In this document: one piece after another, positions 54,076-62,338 of the stretch
Layout: every line of letters starts with the position of its first letter
Position numbering within the stretch: the first letter of the stretch is position 1
NCBI GenBank assembly: GCA_947624785.1
Contig: CANQLV010000001.1
Location: 248,001 to 312,000, forward strand
Direction: 5' to 3'
From: Akkermansia muciniphila
Lineage (GTDB): Bacteria; Verrucomicrobiota; Verrucomicrobiia; Verrucomicrobiales; Akkermansiaceae
Length of the DNA stretch: 64,000 bases
Made by a program: the position numbers and the translations under genes
Notes under the pieces: model-generated
Told to the model about the DNA's origin: nothing
Databases searched by the model: none
The model's input: the letters and a program-made list of their open reading frames with translations, nothing else

Positions 54076-55862
54076 CGGAGAAGAAGAACGAGCCTGCGGC
54101 GAAGACGCACATTTCCTGGTCATGGCTGCGCATGGCGCTGAGCCTGCGTGAAAAGGTCAAGCTGGGGGACAAGCAGGTCATCTTCATCTGGGCGGTCGTC
54201 GTCGGCGCGCTGGGTGCCCTGACGGCCCTTGTCTTTGAAATGGGGGTGGAACTGGTGCAGGATGTCCTGACGGGGCGCACCAGCTACAAGCAAATCCAGG
54301 TGTTTCAGGAAATGGCCAGCCAGGACTGGGCCTGGTGCATCTTCGTTCCCGCGGCGGGCGGCCTGCTGGCCGGCCTCACCCTTCTCTTCACCCACCGCTT
54401 TGTCCCGGCCAAGGCCACGGAATACATGGAAGCCGTGGCGCTGGGCAACGGCTATGTGCCGCCCAAGCCCAGCCTGCTGCGCTCCCTGTCCGCCGTTTTC
54501 TCCGTAGGTTCCGGCGCCTCCATCGGCCGTGAAGGCCCGCTGGTGCAGGCCGCCGCCGTGGTGGGGTCCGCCCTGGGCCGCTTCTTCCATCTCTCCGCCC
54601 CGCGCCTGCGCCTGGTGGTGGCCTGCGCCGCCGCCTCCGGTATGTCCTCCGCCTTCCATACGCCCCTGGCCGGCGGCCTGTTCGTGAGTGAAATCGTGCT
54701 GGGCGCGCTGACCATTGACTTTCTCGCCCCCCTGCTGGTGGCGAGCTGCGCCGGATACTTCACCATGGGCCTGTTCCATGAACCGGCCCCCATCTACCAG
54801 CTCCAGCAGGAAGTGTCCCTGACGGGCAACCAGCATGTGCTCTGGTGCGTGCTGCTGGGGGCTCTGGCCTCCCTGGTCGCCAGCTTCTGGCTCCTGATCC
54901 TTAAAAAATCGCGCCAGTACCTGAACGGGAAGCGCCAGTGGCTTCCCGTGCGCCTGATGGCCGCAGGCATGCTGGTGGGCGTCATCGCCATCTTTTACCC
55001 GGAAATCGTAGGGAACGGCAAGAACATCATCACCTCCCTCATTCATTATGAATTTGACGCCACGAGGGCCGGCATCCTGCTGTTCCTGAAAATCTTCACC
55101 GTCGCCATCGTCTTCGGCGTGGGTACGGTGGGGGGCGCCCTAACGCCCAGCCTGACCATCGGGAGCGTCTGCGGCTTCCTGTTCAGTGCGGCGCTCACCC
55201 AGCTAGGAGTGCCGGGGGACCATGCCATCGCCTATTCCCTGGTGGGCATGGCCGCCTTCTTCACCACGGCGGCCAACGCCCCCATCACCTCCCTGGTGCT
55301 GGTGGTAGAATTCACCATGGCCGGGCACATGATGTTCCCCCTGATCATCGGCGTTCTGGTCTCCTACGGCATGGCGAGGCTCACCAAGGCCCAGTCCATG
55401 TACCATGATTCCCTGGCCTTCGGCCCCAGAAGCACCTTTGACAAGCCCCTGGCCCAGGTGCAGCTCCAGGACGTGGCGCGCAAGGATCCGCCCGTGGTCC
55501 ACCCTCTGGACAAATTCGGCACCATCGCCTCCATGCTCATCAAGAACCCGGCGCAGCCCATCTTCGTCACCTCTCCGGCGGGCAAGTACCTGGGCAGCGT
55601 GGTGGCGGAAGACGTGGCGGCCTTCGCCCGCAACAAGGAACTGGCCCAGGCCGTCCTGGCCATGGACGTGCTACGCAGCGACATGCCCACGCTTCCCGCG
55701 GACATGCACCTTCCGGAAGCCCTGGGCATCTTTTCCCGCCCCCACTGCGCGGAATCCCTGGCGCTGGTGAACCCAAACAACGATCTGCTGCTGGGAGTGG
55801 TCAACAAGACGGACCTTTACCTGGTTCTTTCCGAAATCATGCGGCGGGAAAAGCTGCAATAG
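54072..55862 (+). CDS. ClC-family chloride channel/antiporter with C-terminal CBS pair
   Basis: This 596-aa protein has a ClC membrane domain (~35-450) with the signature GSGASIGREGPLVQAAAVVGSALG containing the gating Glu. A later pore segment, GVGTVGGALTPSLTIGSVCGFL, matches the third ClC motif. The first motif (GSGIPE) is not recognisable. Two CBS domains follow (DPPVVHPLDKFGTIASMLIKN... and LPADMHLPEALGIFS...), which usually bind adenine nucleotides. It starts inside the stop of the EIIA gene and should be co-translated with it. Chloride/proton exchange and acid tolerance are likely roles. Confidence 0.88.
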   Translation: MTEKKNEPAAKTHISWSWLRMALSLREKVKLGDKQVIFIWAVVVGALGALTALVFEMGVELVQDVLTGRTSYKQIQVFQEMASQDWAWCIFVPAAGGLLAGLTLLFTHRFVPAKATEYMEAVALGNGYVPPKPSLLRSLSAVFSVGSGASIGREGPLVQAAAVVGSALGRFFHLSAPRLRLVVACAAASGMSSAFHTPLAGGLFVSEIVLGALTIDFLAPLLVASCAGYFTMGLFHEPAPIYQLQQEVSLTGNQHVLWCVLLGALASLVASFWLLILKKSRQYLNGKRQWLPVRLMAAGMLVGVIAIFYPEIVGNGKNIITSLIHYEFDATRAGILLFLKIFTVAIVFGVGTVGGALTPSLTIGSVCGFLFSAALTQLGVPGDHAIAYSLVGMAAFFTTAANAPITSLVLVVEFTMAGHMMFPLIIGVLVSYGMARLTKAQSMYHDSLAFGPRSTFDKPLAQVQLQDVARKDPPVVHPLDKFGTIASMLIKNPAQPIFVTSPAGKYLGSVVAEDVAAFARNKELAQAVLAMDVLRSDMPTLPADMHLPEALGIFSRPHCAESLALVNPNNDLLLGVVNKTDLYLVLSEIMRREKLQ

Positions 55863-56348
55863 GAGAGGCGTTTTCCGGGCCGCGCCCTGGTTCCGGGAAA
55901 ACCCGAGGGGAGCGCACCAAGCCCCTGGGGCTCTTAAAAACACACGGACAAAGGCAACCCTCTCCGTTAATTCAAAGGAAGCCTTCTCTTTTCTCTTCGT
56001 CCGCTGGCTCCCTTTTTCTTTTCCGTCGCCGCATTGGCATGCGGCACTCCCGACGGAATTCATGGAATAAAACACCCCGGCCTTCTCCGGCGCCTCATTC
56101 CTCCGCAGACCTTTCATGAAAAAAGACGGGGAAACGCCGGCATGGCTGCGCCGCTGCCATCCGGGCAAAGGGCTTCCCGGTCTTTCCCGGCAGCGTCCTG
56201 TCCGGGGTTCACCGGAGGCAGGCTCCCCTTTCCGGAAACACGGACCCGCTTAAAAACGCATTTTTTCCACCCTCTTTTCCCGCAACAGGGGTCAGGTTAA
56301 AAATAACAACAAGCTTGTATTTTTACTCTTATCCGGTACGCTTCCGGC
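55863..56348. other. Gene-free region ahead of the RAYT transposase
   Basis: About 485 bp, mostly GC-rich with long pyrimidine tracts and no credible ORF. A GTTTTCC/GGAAAAC inverted repeat just after the ClC stop has no T-run. The right end (56284-56303) holds a repeat shared with 58500-58519 and a weak hairpin ending at ~56325. Confidence 0.4.
56284..56325 (+). repeat. Putative RAYT-associated repeat, copy 1
   Basis: It begins AACAGGGGTCAG and matches 58500 onward in 23 of 27 positions across 27 nt. It continues into an imperfect hairpin made of an AAAAAT/ATTTTT pair around the palindrome ACAAGCTTGT. It lies just upstream of the RAYT start codon. Confidence 0.5.
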
Positions 56349-57359
56349 ATGAGCCGTACCCTGAGAATAGAATACCCCGGAGCGGTCTATCACGTGCAGA
56401 GCGAGGGCAACCGCGGAGACGCCATTTACCTGGACGACGAAGACAGGGAGACTTTTCTGCGCACCTTTCAGGAAGCAGCGCGCAGAAGCGGCTGGACCGT
56501 GTACGCCTATGCCCTGATGGCCAACCACTACCACATTCTCTTCCAGACCGCGCGCGCGAACCTGGTGGACGGCATGAAATGGCTCCAAACCGCCTACACC
56601 CAGCGTTTTAACGCGCGCCACCGCATGAGAGGCCACCTGTTTGCAGGCAGGTACCACGCCATGGTGGTGGAAGCGGAGAACGCCCACTATTTTTCAACCA
56701 TCATCGACTATATCCATCTGAATCCGGCCCGCTCCGGCCTGGCGCGCCGCCACACGTTCCTTTCCGGCTGCAAATGGACCAGCCTGCCCGCATGGCTGGA
56801 CGCCCCCGCCAAAAGGCCCAAGTGGATTCATCCGGAGCGCGGCCTCGTCTGCTTTGGCTGCGACGACACGGACGACGGCCGCCAGAAGTACCTCAACCAC
56901 CTGATGGGCCGCTTTGAGGCGGAACGCATGGACGAACGCTCCCTGCTCCCCGCCGGCCATGTGGGTCCCGGCACCGTCCAGCGGGGCTGGTGCTACGGCT
57001 CCAGCGCCTTTCGCGCCAGGCTGGTGGGCGAGCTTCCCCGGCTGGCGCGCAGAAAGCCCGTCACGACGGGCATGCGCGCCTCGGAAATAGGGGAATACCA
57101 GGCGGAGATCATTGTGAAAAACGGCCTGAAGGCGTTCGGGCTTTCGGAGGAGGACTTGCTCGTCACGCCCTACAGCCATCCGTCCAAACTCATCATTGCC
57201 CTGGCTGTCCGGCAAAGCACGCTGGTTCCGTACGCCTGGATCAGCAACCGCCTGCACATGGGCATTCCCAAATCCATGGGCACCCTGCTTCATCGGGCCA
57301 AGAAGATGGCGGAAACGGACTTGAAAACGCGGGCATGGATCGAACGCCTGACCGCCTGA
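56349..57359 (+). CDS. REP-associated tyrosine transposase (RAYT, Y1 transposase domain)
   Basis: This 336-aa IS200-like Y1 transposase of the RAYT type has the HUH motif in ALMANHYHILFQT. The GHLFAGRYHAMVVE segment has the conserved G-R-Y motif, and YFSTIIDYIHLNPARSGLA carries the likely catalytic Tyr. The C-terminal ~130 residues include a helix-turn-helix-like region (KFISNRLHMGIPKSMGTLLHRA by pattern, near 300). RAYTs mobilise short palindromes rather than themselves. There are no inverted repeats or target duplications framing it as an IS. A shared repeat lies in its leader and again at 58500. Confidence 0.88.
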   Translation: MSRTLRIEYPGAVYHVQSEGNRGDAIYLDDEDRETFLRTFQEAARRSGWTVYAYALMANHYHILFQTARANLVDGMKWLQTAYTQRFNARHRMRGHLFAGRYHAMVVEAENAHYFSTIIDYIHLNPARSGLARRHTFLSGCKWTSLPAWLDAPAKRPKWIHPERGLVCFGCDDTDDGRQKYLNHLMGRFEAERMDERSLLPAGHVGPGTVQRGWCYGSSAFRARLVGELPRLARRKPVTTGMRASEIGEYQAEIIVKNGLKAFGLSEEDLLVTPYSHPSKLIIALAVRQSTLVPYAWISNRLHMGIPKSMGTLLHRAKKMAETDLKTRAWIERLTA

Positions 57360-57406
57360 TTTTTCCCTGCGGAAGCGTCCCAAAAAAGCTTTTCCCTACC
57401 CGCCAT

Positions 57407-57447
57407 AAAAAAATCCGGAGAGCGGGGGCCATGCCGCCGCCTCCGGA
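57407..57447 (-). terminator. Intrinsic terminator of the leftward PEP-CTERM gene
   Basis: Read on the minus strand, TCCGGAG/CTCCGGA arms (57441-57447 with 57414-57420) enclose a GC-rich inner stem and are followed by seven Ts (57407-57413). Confidence 0.88.
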
Positions 57448-57488
57448 CATCATCCCATACAGGGTAAAGAGCGCCGGAGCGGACGAAG

Positions 57489-58214
57489 TTACGCCCTGCG
57501 CCGGCGCACCAGCATAGCGGCCAGGCCAAGCAATCCCATGGAGGCCGCAGCCGGTTCCGGAACAACTGAAAACGCCATGGCCGCAACCCCGGCTTTCTGC
57601 CCTCCGATGCGGAAATCAAGAGTATCCGCCGTCGCCTCCCCCGTCCATTTGACCAGGGTCAGCTTGCCGTTGGCGAAGGAAGGCGTGGACGAAAAGCCGC
57701 TCCCATCCGTTGCCGCATATTCAAAGGTGCCGGTGCCTCCGGTCACGGTAGTGGCCCCCGGAGCGCCCGCGGTACTGGAAACGAACATGTAAAAGGTCAC
57801 CGTGTCTCCCACGGTCAGCCCCCCCAATTGAATGGAGGATGTGGTGGAGCCTCCGGCGCCGGGAGCCATGTAGGAGGACAGCGCGCCGTAATCAAAAGAA
57901 CCGAGTGTATTGACCAGATCCGTCATCGCCGCCTTGTTCTGGTAATAGGCGTAATAGGCAGGGTCATCCTCCCCGGGAGTTACGGCGGCAAGCTCCGTGT
58001 TGAAGAAATTCCCGGCGCTTTTAACGATTTTAAGCGTATAGGGAGTATCGTTTCCGGAAGCGTCCCGCAAGGGAAGAACAGCCGCAGCATTGGAAGTGTA
58101 CTGGTTCATTCCGTCCCTTCCCGCCCCATCCCTGTACACGTCCACAAAAACGGAAGCCGCCTGGGCGACGGAAAAAGCTCCTCCGACAATAAGCAGGAAT
58201 AATGTTTTCTTCAT
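57489..58214 (-). CDS. PEP-CTERM sorting-domain protein
   Basis: This 241-aa exported protein has a signal peptide (MKKTLFLLIVGGAFSVAQA) and a beta-rich domain of unknown fold. The C-terminal FSVVPEPAAASMGLLGLAAMLVRRRRA is a complete PEP-CTERM signal, almost the same as in the protein at 48148 (PEPAAAS-GLLG and the final RRRRA). The bodies of the two proteins differ, so the anchor has been shared as a module. Its upstream region carries the same type of paired dyads. A terminator follows. Confidence 0.86.
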   Translation of the reverse strand: MKKTLFLLIVGGAFSVAQAASVFVDVYRDGAGRDGMNQYTSNAAAVLPLRDASGNDTPYTLKIVKSAGNFFNTELAAVTPGEDDPAYYAYYQNKAAMTDLVNTLGSFDYGALSSYMAPGAGGSTTSSIQLGGLTVGDTVTFYMFVSSTAGAPGATTVTGGTGTFEYAATDGSGFSSTPSFANGKLTLVKWTGEATADTLDFRIGGQKAGVAAMAFSVVPEPAAASMGLLGLAAMLVRRRRA

Positions 58215-58250
58215 GGTTTTTGACTATTCTGACAATGAAGGCCAGTTTAA

Positions 58251-58411
58251 GGATTTTGAATCCGGTGTCAATAAGGAATGAATGAAAAAGAAAAAGTTAT
58301 CAGGAAACGCCGTCGTGCCAGGAGCGGAATTAGCCTGTGATGAATGGACGGGGCATTTTTTATAAGCAGGCGGTTTTCTATATCTTGTGTGATTATCCGG
58401 ATTCAAAATCC
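58251..58411 (-). promoter_or_regulatory. Paired dyad operators (15-bp perfect inverted repeat) upstream of a PEP-CTERM gene
   Basis: GGATTTTGAATCCGG at 58251-58265 is the exact reverse complement of 58397-58411. Each arm contains GGATT-N3-AATCC. Centres are 148 bp apart and the proximal arm is 36 bp before the start codon. On the minus strand a TTGACA precedes the proximal arm (58266-58272 region). It parallels the arrangement at 47910-48089. Confidence 0.6.
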
Positions 58412-58499
58412 GCCTCCGGGGAAAAAGAAACCGGATTACCAGGAATGGCCTACGGTTTCCGTCCTTCGGAATACGGTGTGTGAACAAATATCCATGATC

Positions 58500-58561
58500 A
58501 ACAGGGGTCAGTTCACAAATTACAACATGAAAAGATATTTTCTATTTTCCTGCTGACCCCT
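58500..58561. repeat. Putative RAYT-associated repeat, copy 2 (nested inverted repeat)
   Basis: AGGGGTCAG (58503-58511) and CTGACCCCT (58553-58561) form a 9-bp perfect inverted repeat around a smaller GAAAA/TTTTC hairpin. The left arm and following bases match the repeat in the RAYT leader at 56284 (23 of 27 positions). Confidence 0.6.
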
Positions 58562-58673
58562 TACGCTTTCCGGGGAAAAAAATGATTGCCAGTCCGCGCC
58601 GTGGAATGATAAACGAAAAGCGCGTGCGAAAAACCGCGCGTGAAGCGTCAACCCAAATATAACAACAGAGAAG

Positions 58674-60029
58674 ATGGCACAGACATATTCCCAGCGCGTG
58701 CTCGACTTGGTGAAAACCAGGAACAGCCACGAAAAAGAATTCATCCAGGCCGTTCAGGAAGTGCTCAACACGATTGAGCCGGTTCTGGCCGCGAATTCCA
58801 AGTATGAAGACCACGCGATTCTGGAACGGATCGTGGAACCGGAAAGAACCATCCTGTTCCGCGTGCCGTGGATCGACGACCGGGGCAAGGTTCAGGTGAA
58901 CCGCGGGTACCGTGTGGAATTCAACAGCGCCATCGGGCCGTACAAGGGCGGTCTCCGCTTCCACCCCAGCGTGAACCTCGGCATTCTGAAATTCCTGGGT
59001 TTTGAACAGGTTTTCAAGAACTCCCTCACCACCCTGCCCATGGGCGGCGGCAAGGGCGGCTCCGACTTTGACCCCAAGGGCAAGAGCGATAATGAAGTGA
59101 TGCGCTTCTGCCAGAGCTTCATGACGGAACTCCAGCGCCACATCGGCGCGGATACGGACGTTCCCGCCGGGGACATCGGCGTAGGCGGCCGTGAAATCGG
59201 CTACCTGTTCGGCCAGTACAAGAGAATCCGCAATGAATTCACCGGCGTTCTCACCGGCAAGAGCCTGAACTGGGGCGGTTCCCTCATCCGCCCGGAAGCC
59301 ACCGGCTACGGCTGCGTGTACTTCGCCCAGAACATGCTCGCCACCCGCAACGATGATTTGCAGGGCAAGGTCTGCCTGGTGTCCGGCTCCGGCAACGTGG
59401 CCCAGTACACGGTGGAAAAACTCAACGAACTGGGCGCAAAGCCCGTCACGATGTCCGACTCCAACGGCTACATTTACGATCCGGACGGCATTTCACCGGA
59501 AAAACTGGCCTGGGTCATGGAACTCAAGAACAATCGCCGCGGCCGCATTGCGGAATACGTGAAGCAGTTCCCGAAGGCGCAGTACTTTGAAGGCCAGCGT
59601 CCCTGGAGCGTCCCGTGCGACTGCGCCTTCCCCTCCGCCACGCAGAACGAAATCAACGGAGAAGACGCCCGCACCCTCATCAAGAACGGCTGTACCCTGG
59701 TGGCGGAAGGAGCCAACATGCCCACGGACCTGGAAGGCATTGAAACCTACCTGGCCGCCAAAATCCTGTACGGCCCGGCCAAGGCCGCCAACGCCGGCGG
59801 CGTGGCTACCTCCGGTCTGGAAATGTCCCAGAACAGCCAGCGCCTCTCCTGGACGCGCGAGGAAGTGGACCACAAGCTGAAGAGCATCATGGCCAACATC
59901 CACGCGAACGCCCTGGCCCACGCCCAGGAATACTCTTCCGACAAATCCTTCACCAACTACGTCACCGGCGCCAATATTGCCGGCTTCGTGAAAGTGGCGG
60001 ATTCCATGATCGACCAGGGAGTGGTTTGA
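58674..60029 (+). CDS. gdhA: NADP-type glutamate dehydrogenase
   Basis: This 451-aa hexameric-type GDH aminates 2-oxoglutarate to glutamate. It has GYRVEFNSAIGPYKGGLRFHPSV with the catalytic Lys, LPMGGGKGGSDFDPKG, VPAGDIGVGGREIGYLFGQYKRI, and the Rossmann loop VSGSGNVAQYTVEKL. Length and motifs match the E. coli GdhA class. It is a single gene with a UUCG-capped terminator. Confidence 0.95.
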   Translation: MAQTYSQRVLDLVKTRNSHEKEFIQAVQEVLNTIEPVLAANSKYEDHAILERIVEPERTILFRVPWIDDRGKVQVNRGYRVEFNSAIGPYKGGLRFHPSVNLGILKFLGFEQVFKNSLTTLPMGGGKGGSDFDPKGKSDNEVMRFCQSFMTELQRHIGADTDVPAGDIGVGGREIGYLFGQYKRIRNEFTGVLTGKSLNWGGSLIRPEATGYGCVYFAQNMLATRNDDLQGKVCLVSGSGNVAQYTVEKLNELGAKPVTMSDSNGYIYDPDGISPEKLAWVMELKNNRRGRIAEYVKQFPKAQYFEGQRPWSVPCDCAFPSATQNEINGEDARTLIKNGCTLVAEGANMPTDLEGIETYLAAKILYGPAKAANAGGVATSGLEMSQNSQRLSWTREEVDHKLKSIMANIHANALAHAQEYSSDKSFTNYVTGANIAGFVKVADSMIDQGVV

Positions 60030-60072
60030 GTCCCGGTTGTGACACATTTGCTGCCAACGTAAAACACAACAG

Positions 60073-60102
60073 AAGCGCCGGGTTCGCCCGGCGCTTTTCT
60101 TT
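60073..60102 (+). terminator. Intrinsic terminator of gdhA (TTCG tetraloop)
   Basis: A 10-bp perfect stem (60073-60082 with 60087-60096) is capped by the very stable TTCG tetraloop and followed by a T-rich tail. Confidence 0.93.
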
Positions 60103-60416
60103 TATTCCTTTCAAAGGGCCTCTCCGGCCCGGAAATAGCTTTAAATGCTGCGTCCGGCAGAACGAGCAGGAACGTTCCACCGAAGGATTTTTCCGCCTGA
60201 AAAACTACTCCCGATTCCAAAAGGAACGTTCCCCGGGAATTCACGGCAACCAATCCCCAGGCCCGGACCGTGAGACAGAATGGAAAAACGGAACCGGCAT
60301 TTCACCGGGCAACGGGCCACGGACATATTTCCCTCCATCCCGGTTACGAAACCGTTTCCATCAATAAAACGACCGGCGCAGTTCTTCCCGGCTCAAATCG
60401 TGAAAAAACCGGAGCA
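60103..60416. other. Gene-free region between gdhA and lpxB with two identical palindromes
   Basis: About 310 bp without a credible gene lie between the convergent gdhA and lpxB. The 10-bp palindrome GGAACGTTCC occurs at 60169-60178 and again at 60223-60232. Confidence 0.45.
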
Positions 60417-61535
60417 TTACTCCTTCAGCAGACGGCAGACGGCCTGGGCCGCATGTTCCGCCGCTCCGCCCTGCCCCAGCTTGTCGGAGGCCTGCTTCAT
60501 GTCCGCCAGCAGGGCATCCCTGTTTTCCGGAACCAGCAGGCGTTCTATTTCCTCAATCACCTGGTCCGGCGTAAAATCAAACTGGATCAGCTCCTTGACT
60601 ACGGATTTCTGCGCCAGAATGTTCACCATGCCGATGAAGCGTATTTTAATAAGTATGCGCGCCATCCAGTACGTCAACAGGGGAACCTTGTACACCAGCA
60701 TGTACGGGAGCCGGTGCAAGGCGGCCTCCATCGTGGCGGTGCCGGAAGCCACCACCCCCACGGCGGCGCGGTCCATCAGTTCATGATAGCCACCCACCGT
60801 AATGTGGAACAGCTCCGGCGGCATGCCGGCCTTCCGCGCCATGCCGCGCATTCTTTCTGCAAGCGCTTCCGTGGAAGCTGCGGTTTCAAAAGACAGCTCC
60901 GGCCGTTCCCCGGAAAGGCGGTGGACCACCTCTATAAACACCGGGAAATGCCTGTCAATCTCACGGTCCCGGCTGCCGGGAAAGAGACCGACCAGGGACG
61001 GCTCCCGGACGCCATCCTTATGGATGGAAGCAATCTCGTCCACCAGGGGGTGCCCTACGAATTCCGTTTTCAGCCCGGCCTCCCGGAACAAGGGAGCCTC
61101 AAAGGGGAAGATGCACATCATCAGGTCCAGCATGCGCACCATCTTGGGAATGCGCCCGCGGTGCCATGCCCATACCTGCGGGGAGATAAAATAAACGATT
61201 TTGGTATGAGGGCAGAACTTGCGGACCTTCTCCGCCAGACGCAGGTTGAATCCCGGATAGTCGATCAGAATGAGGCAGTCCGGCTGGTCCTGCCGTATCC
61301 TCTCCAGAATGGAGAGAAAACGCTTCCTGAACCACCCGTACTTCTTGAGCACCTCCACCACGCCGATGACGGCGGCTTCATCCGCCCAGTCCTCCACGCC
61401 GGGGCATAACGCATGCATGCCGCATCCTCCCAGCCCCCTGACCTCCATGCCGGGCATCAGGCGCAGCAGATTCTTCAACAGCAGGGCTCCGTGAATGTCC
61501 CCGCTCTTCTCGCCTGCTATTATATAAAGCTTCAT
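60417..61535 (-). CDS. lpxB: Lipid-A-disaccharide synthase
   Basis: This 372-aa LpxB joins UDP-2,3-diacylglucosamine and lipid X in lipid A synthesis, at the inner face of the membrane. It has MKLYIIAGEKSGDIHGALLLKNL at the N-terminus, GLGGCGMHALCPG, YFISPQVWAWHRGRIPKM, FIGHPLVDE-like FVGHPLVDE, LFPGSRDREI, and VASGTATMEAALHRLPYMLVYK. I chose the ATG at 61535 because it starts the family domain; the one at 61547 adds four residues. It confirms a Gram-negative envelope. Confidence 0.95.
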   Translation of the reverse strand: MKLYIIAGEKSGDIHGALLLKNLLRLMPGMEVRGLGGCGMHALCPGVEDWADEAAVIGVVEVLKKYGWFRKRFLSILERIRQDQPDCLILIDYPGFNLRLAEKVRKFCPHTKIVYFISPQVWAWHRGRIPKMVRMLDLMMCIFPFEAPLFREAGLKTEFVGHPLVDEIASIHKDGVREPSLVGLFPGSRDREIDRHFPVFIEVVHRLSGERPELSFETAASTEALAERMRGMARKAGMPPELFHITVGGYHELMDRAAVGVVASGTATMEAALHRLPYMLVYKVPLLTYWMARILIKIRFIGMVNILAQKSVVKELIQFDFTPDQVIEEIERLLVPENRDALLADMKQASDKLGQGGAAEHAAQAVCRLLKE

Positions 61536-61645
61536 CACTCTCTGCAACGGGCCGCACCGTATGCCTTCTTACCTTACCAGCCCCGTTTCCGAGGTGCAAT
61601 AAAAGACTTTTCTTTCAAGGATTTTAATGCAAGATACGCGCCGTT

Positions 61646-62320
61646 ATGCATGAGTTGATCTCACTTTGGATGTCCTGGGTGCAGGACTGGGGATATGCGG
61701 GCGTCATCGTCCTGATGGCCATGGAAAGCTCCATCTTCCCCGTCCCCAGTGAGGTAGTCATCCCGCCTGCGGCCATTCTGTCCGCCCAGGATGGAGCATC
61801 CATGAGCTTCTGGGGGGTGGTGGTTGCCGGAACGTTCGGCTCCTGGCTGGGGTCCGCCATTACCTACGCCGTAGCCCGGATTGTGGGGCGCCCGGTCATC
61901 ATGCGCTGGGGCAAATTCTTTTTCATGCCGCCCAACAAGGTGGAAAAGGCGGAAGTCTTCCTCCAGCGGTATGAGGTGTCCGGCGTTTTCTTCGCCCGCC
62001 TTCTGCCCGTCATCCGGCACCTGATCTCCATTCCCGCGGGCATTGTCCGCATGGGCTTCGGCGTCTTTTCCCTGGTCACCGTGCTCGGCGCGTTTGTCTG
62101 GTGCACGGTGCTCGCCTGGTACGGCCACCGCATCGGGGAACGGCATCCGGAACTGCTCAAGTCCCCGGAGGAGCTGATTTCCACCGTCAAGAGCGAAAGC
62201 CTTCCCCTTATTCTGGCCGTGCTGGTACTGGCTGTCTGCTACATCCTCATGCTGCGCCTGACGGACCGCAAAAAGCCGGAAGACGCCGCAACGGACGCGC
62301 CCGCTGAAAAGGAGCAATAA
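61646..62320 (+). CDS. DedA-family membrane protein
   Basis: This 224-aa integral membrane protein of the DedA/SNARE-associated family (VTT domain) has ESSIFPVPSEVVIPPAAILSAQDG, GSWLGSAITYAVARIVGRP, and FFARLLPVIRHLISIPAGIVRMGF, the conserved Arg-containing re-entrant segment. Family members act in lipid scrambling, undecaprenyl phosphate recycling and envelope stability. The charged tail (KKPEDAATDAPAEKEQ) is unusual but not diagnostic. The next gene starts 18 bp later. Confidence 0.9.
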   Translation: MHELISLWMSWVQDWGYAGVIVLMAMESSIFPVPSEVVIPPAAILSAQDGASMSFWGVVVAGTFGSWLGSAITYAVARIVGRPVIMRWGKFFFMPPNKVEKAEVFLQRYEVSGVFFARLLPVIRHLISIPAGIVRMGFGVFSLVTVLGAFVWCTVLAWYGHRIGERHPELLKSPEELISTVKSESLPLILAVLVLAVCYILMLRLTDRKKPEDAATDAPAEKEQ

Positions 62321-62338
62321 AAAAGAAAGCCTTTTTCC

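Larger units (their letters stand above)
58215..58673. other. 459-bp intergenic region with two nested repeat structures
   Basis: Lying between the leftward PEP-CTERM gene and gdhA, it contains paired dyads at 58251-58411 and the RAYT-type repeat at 58500-58561. No credible small gene is seen. The gdhA promoter must lie between 58562 and 58673 or overlap the repeat. Confidence 0.5.

Noticed and set aside
52083..56128. Shared 14-mer around CATGAAAAAAGACGG at 52083 and 56114
   Set aside because: Short, A-rich, with unrelated flanks; likely coincidence or decayed terminator sequence.
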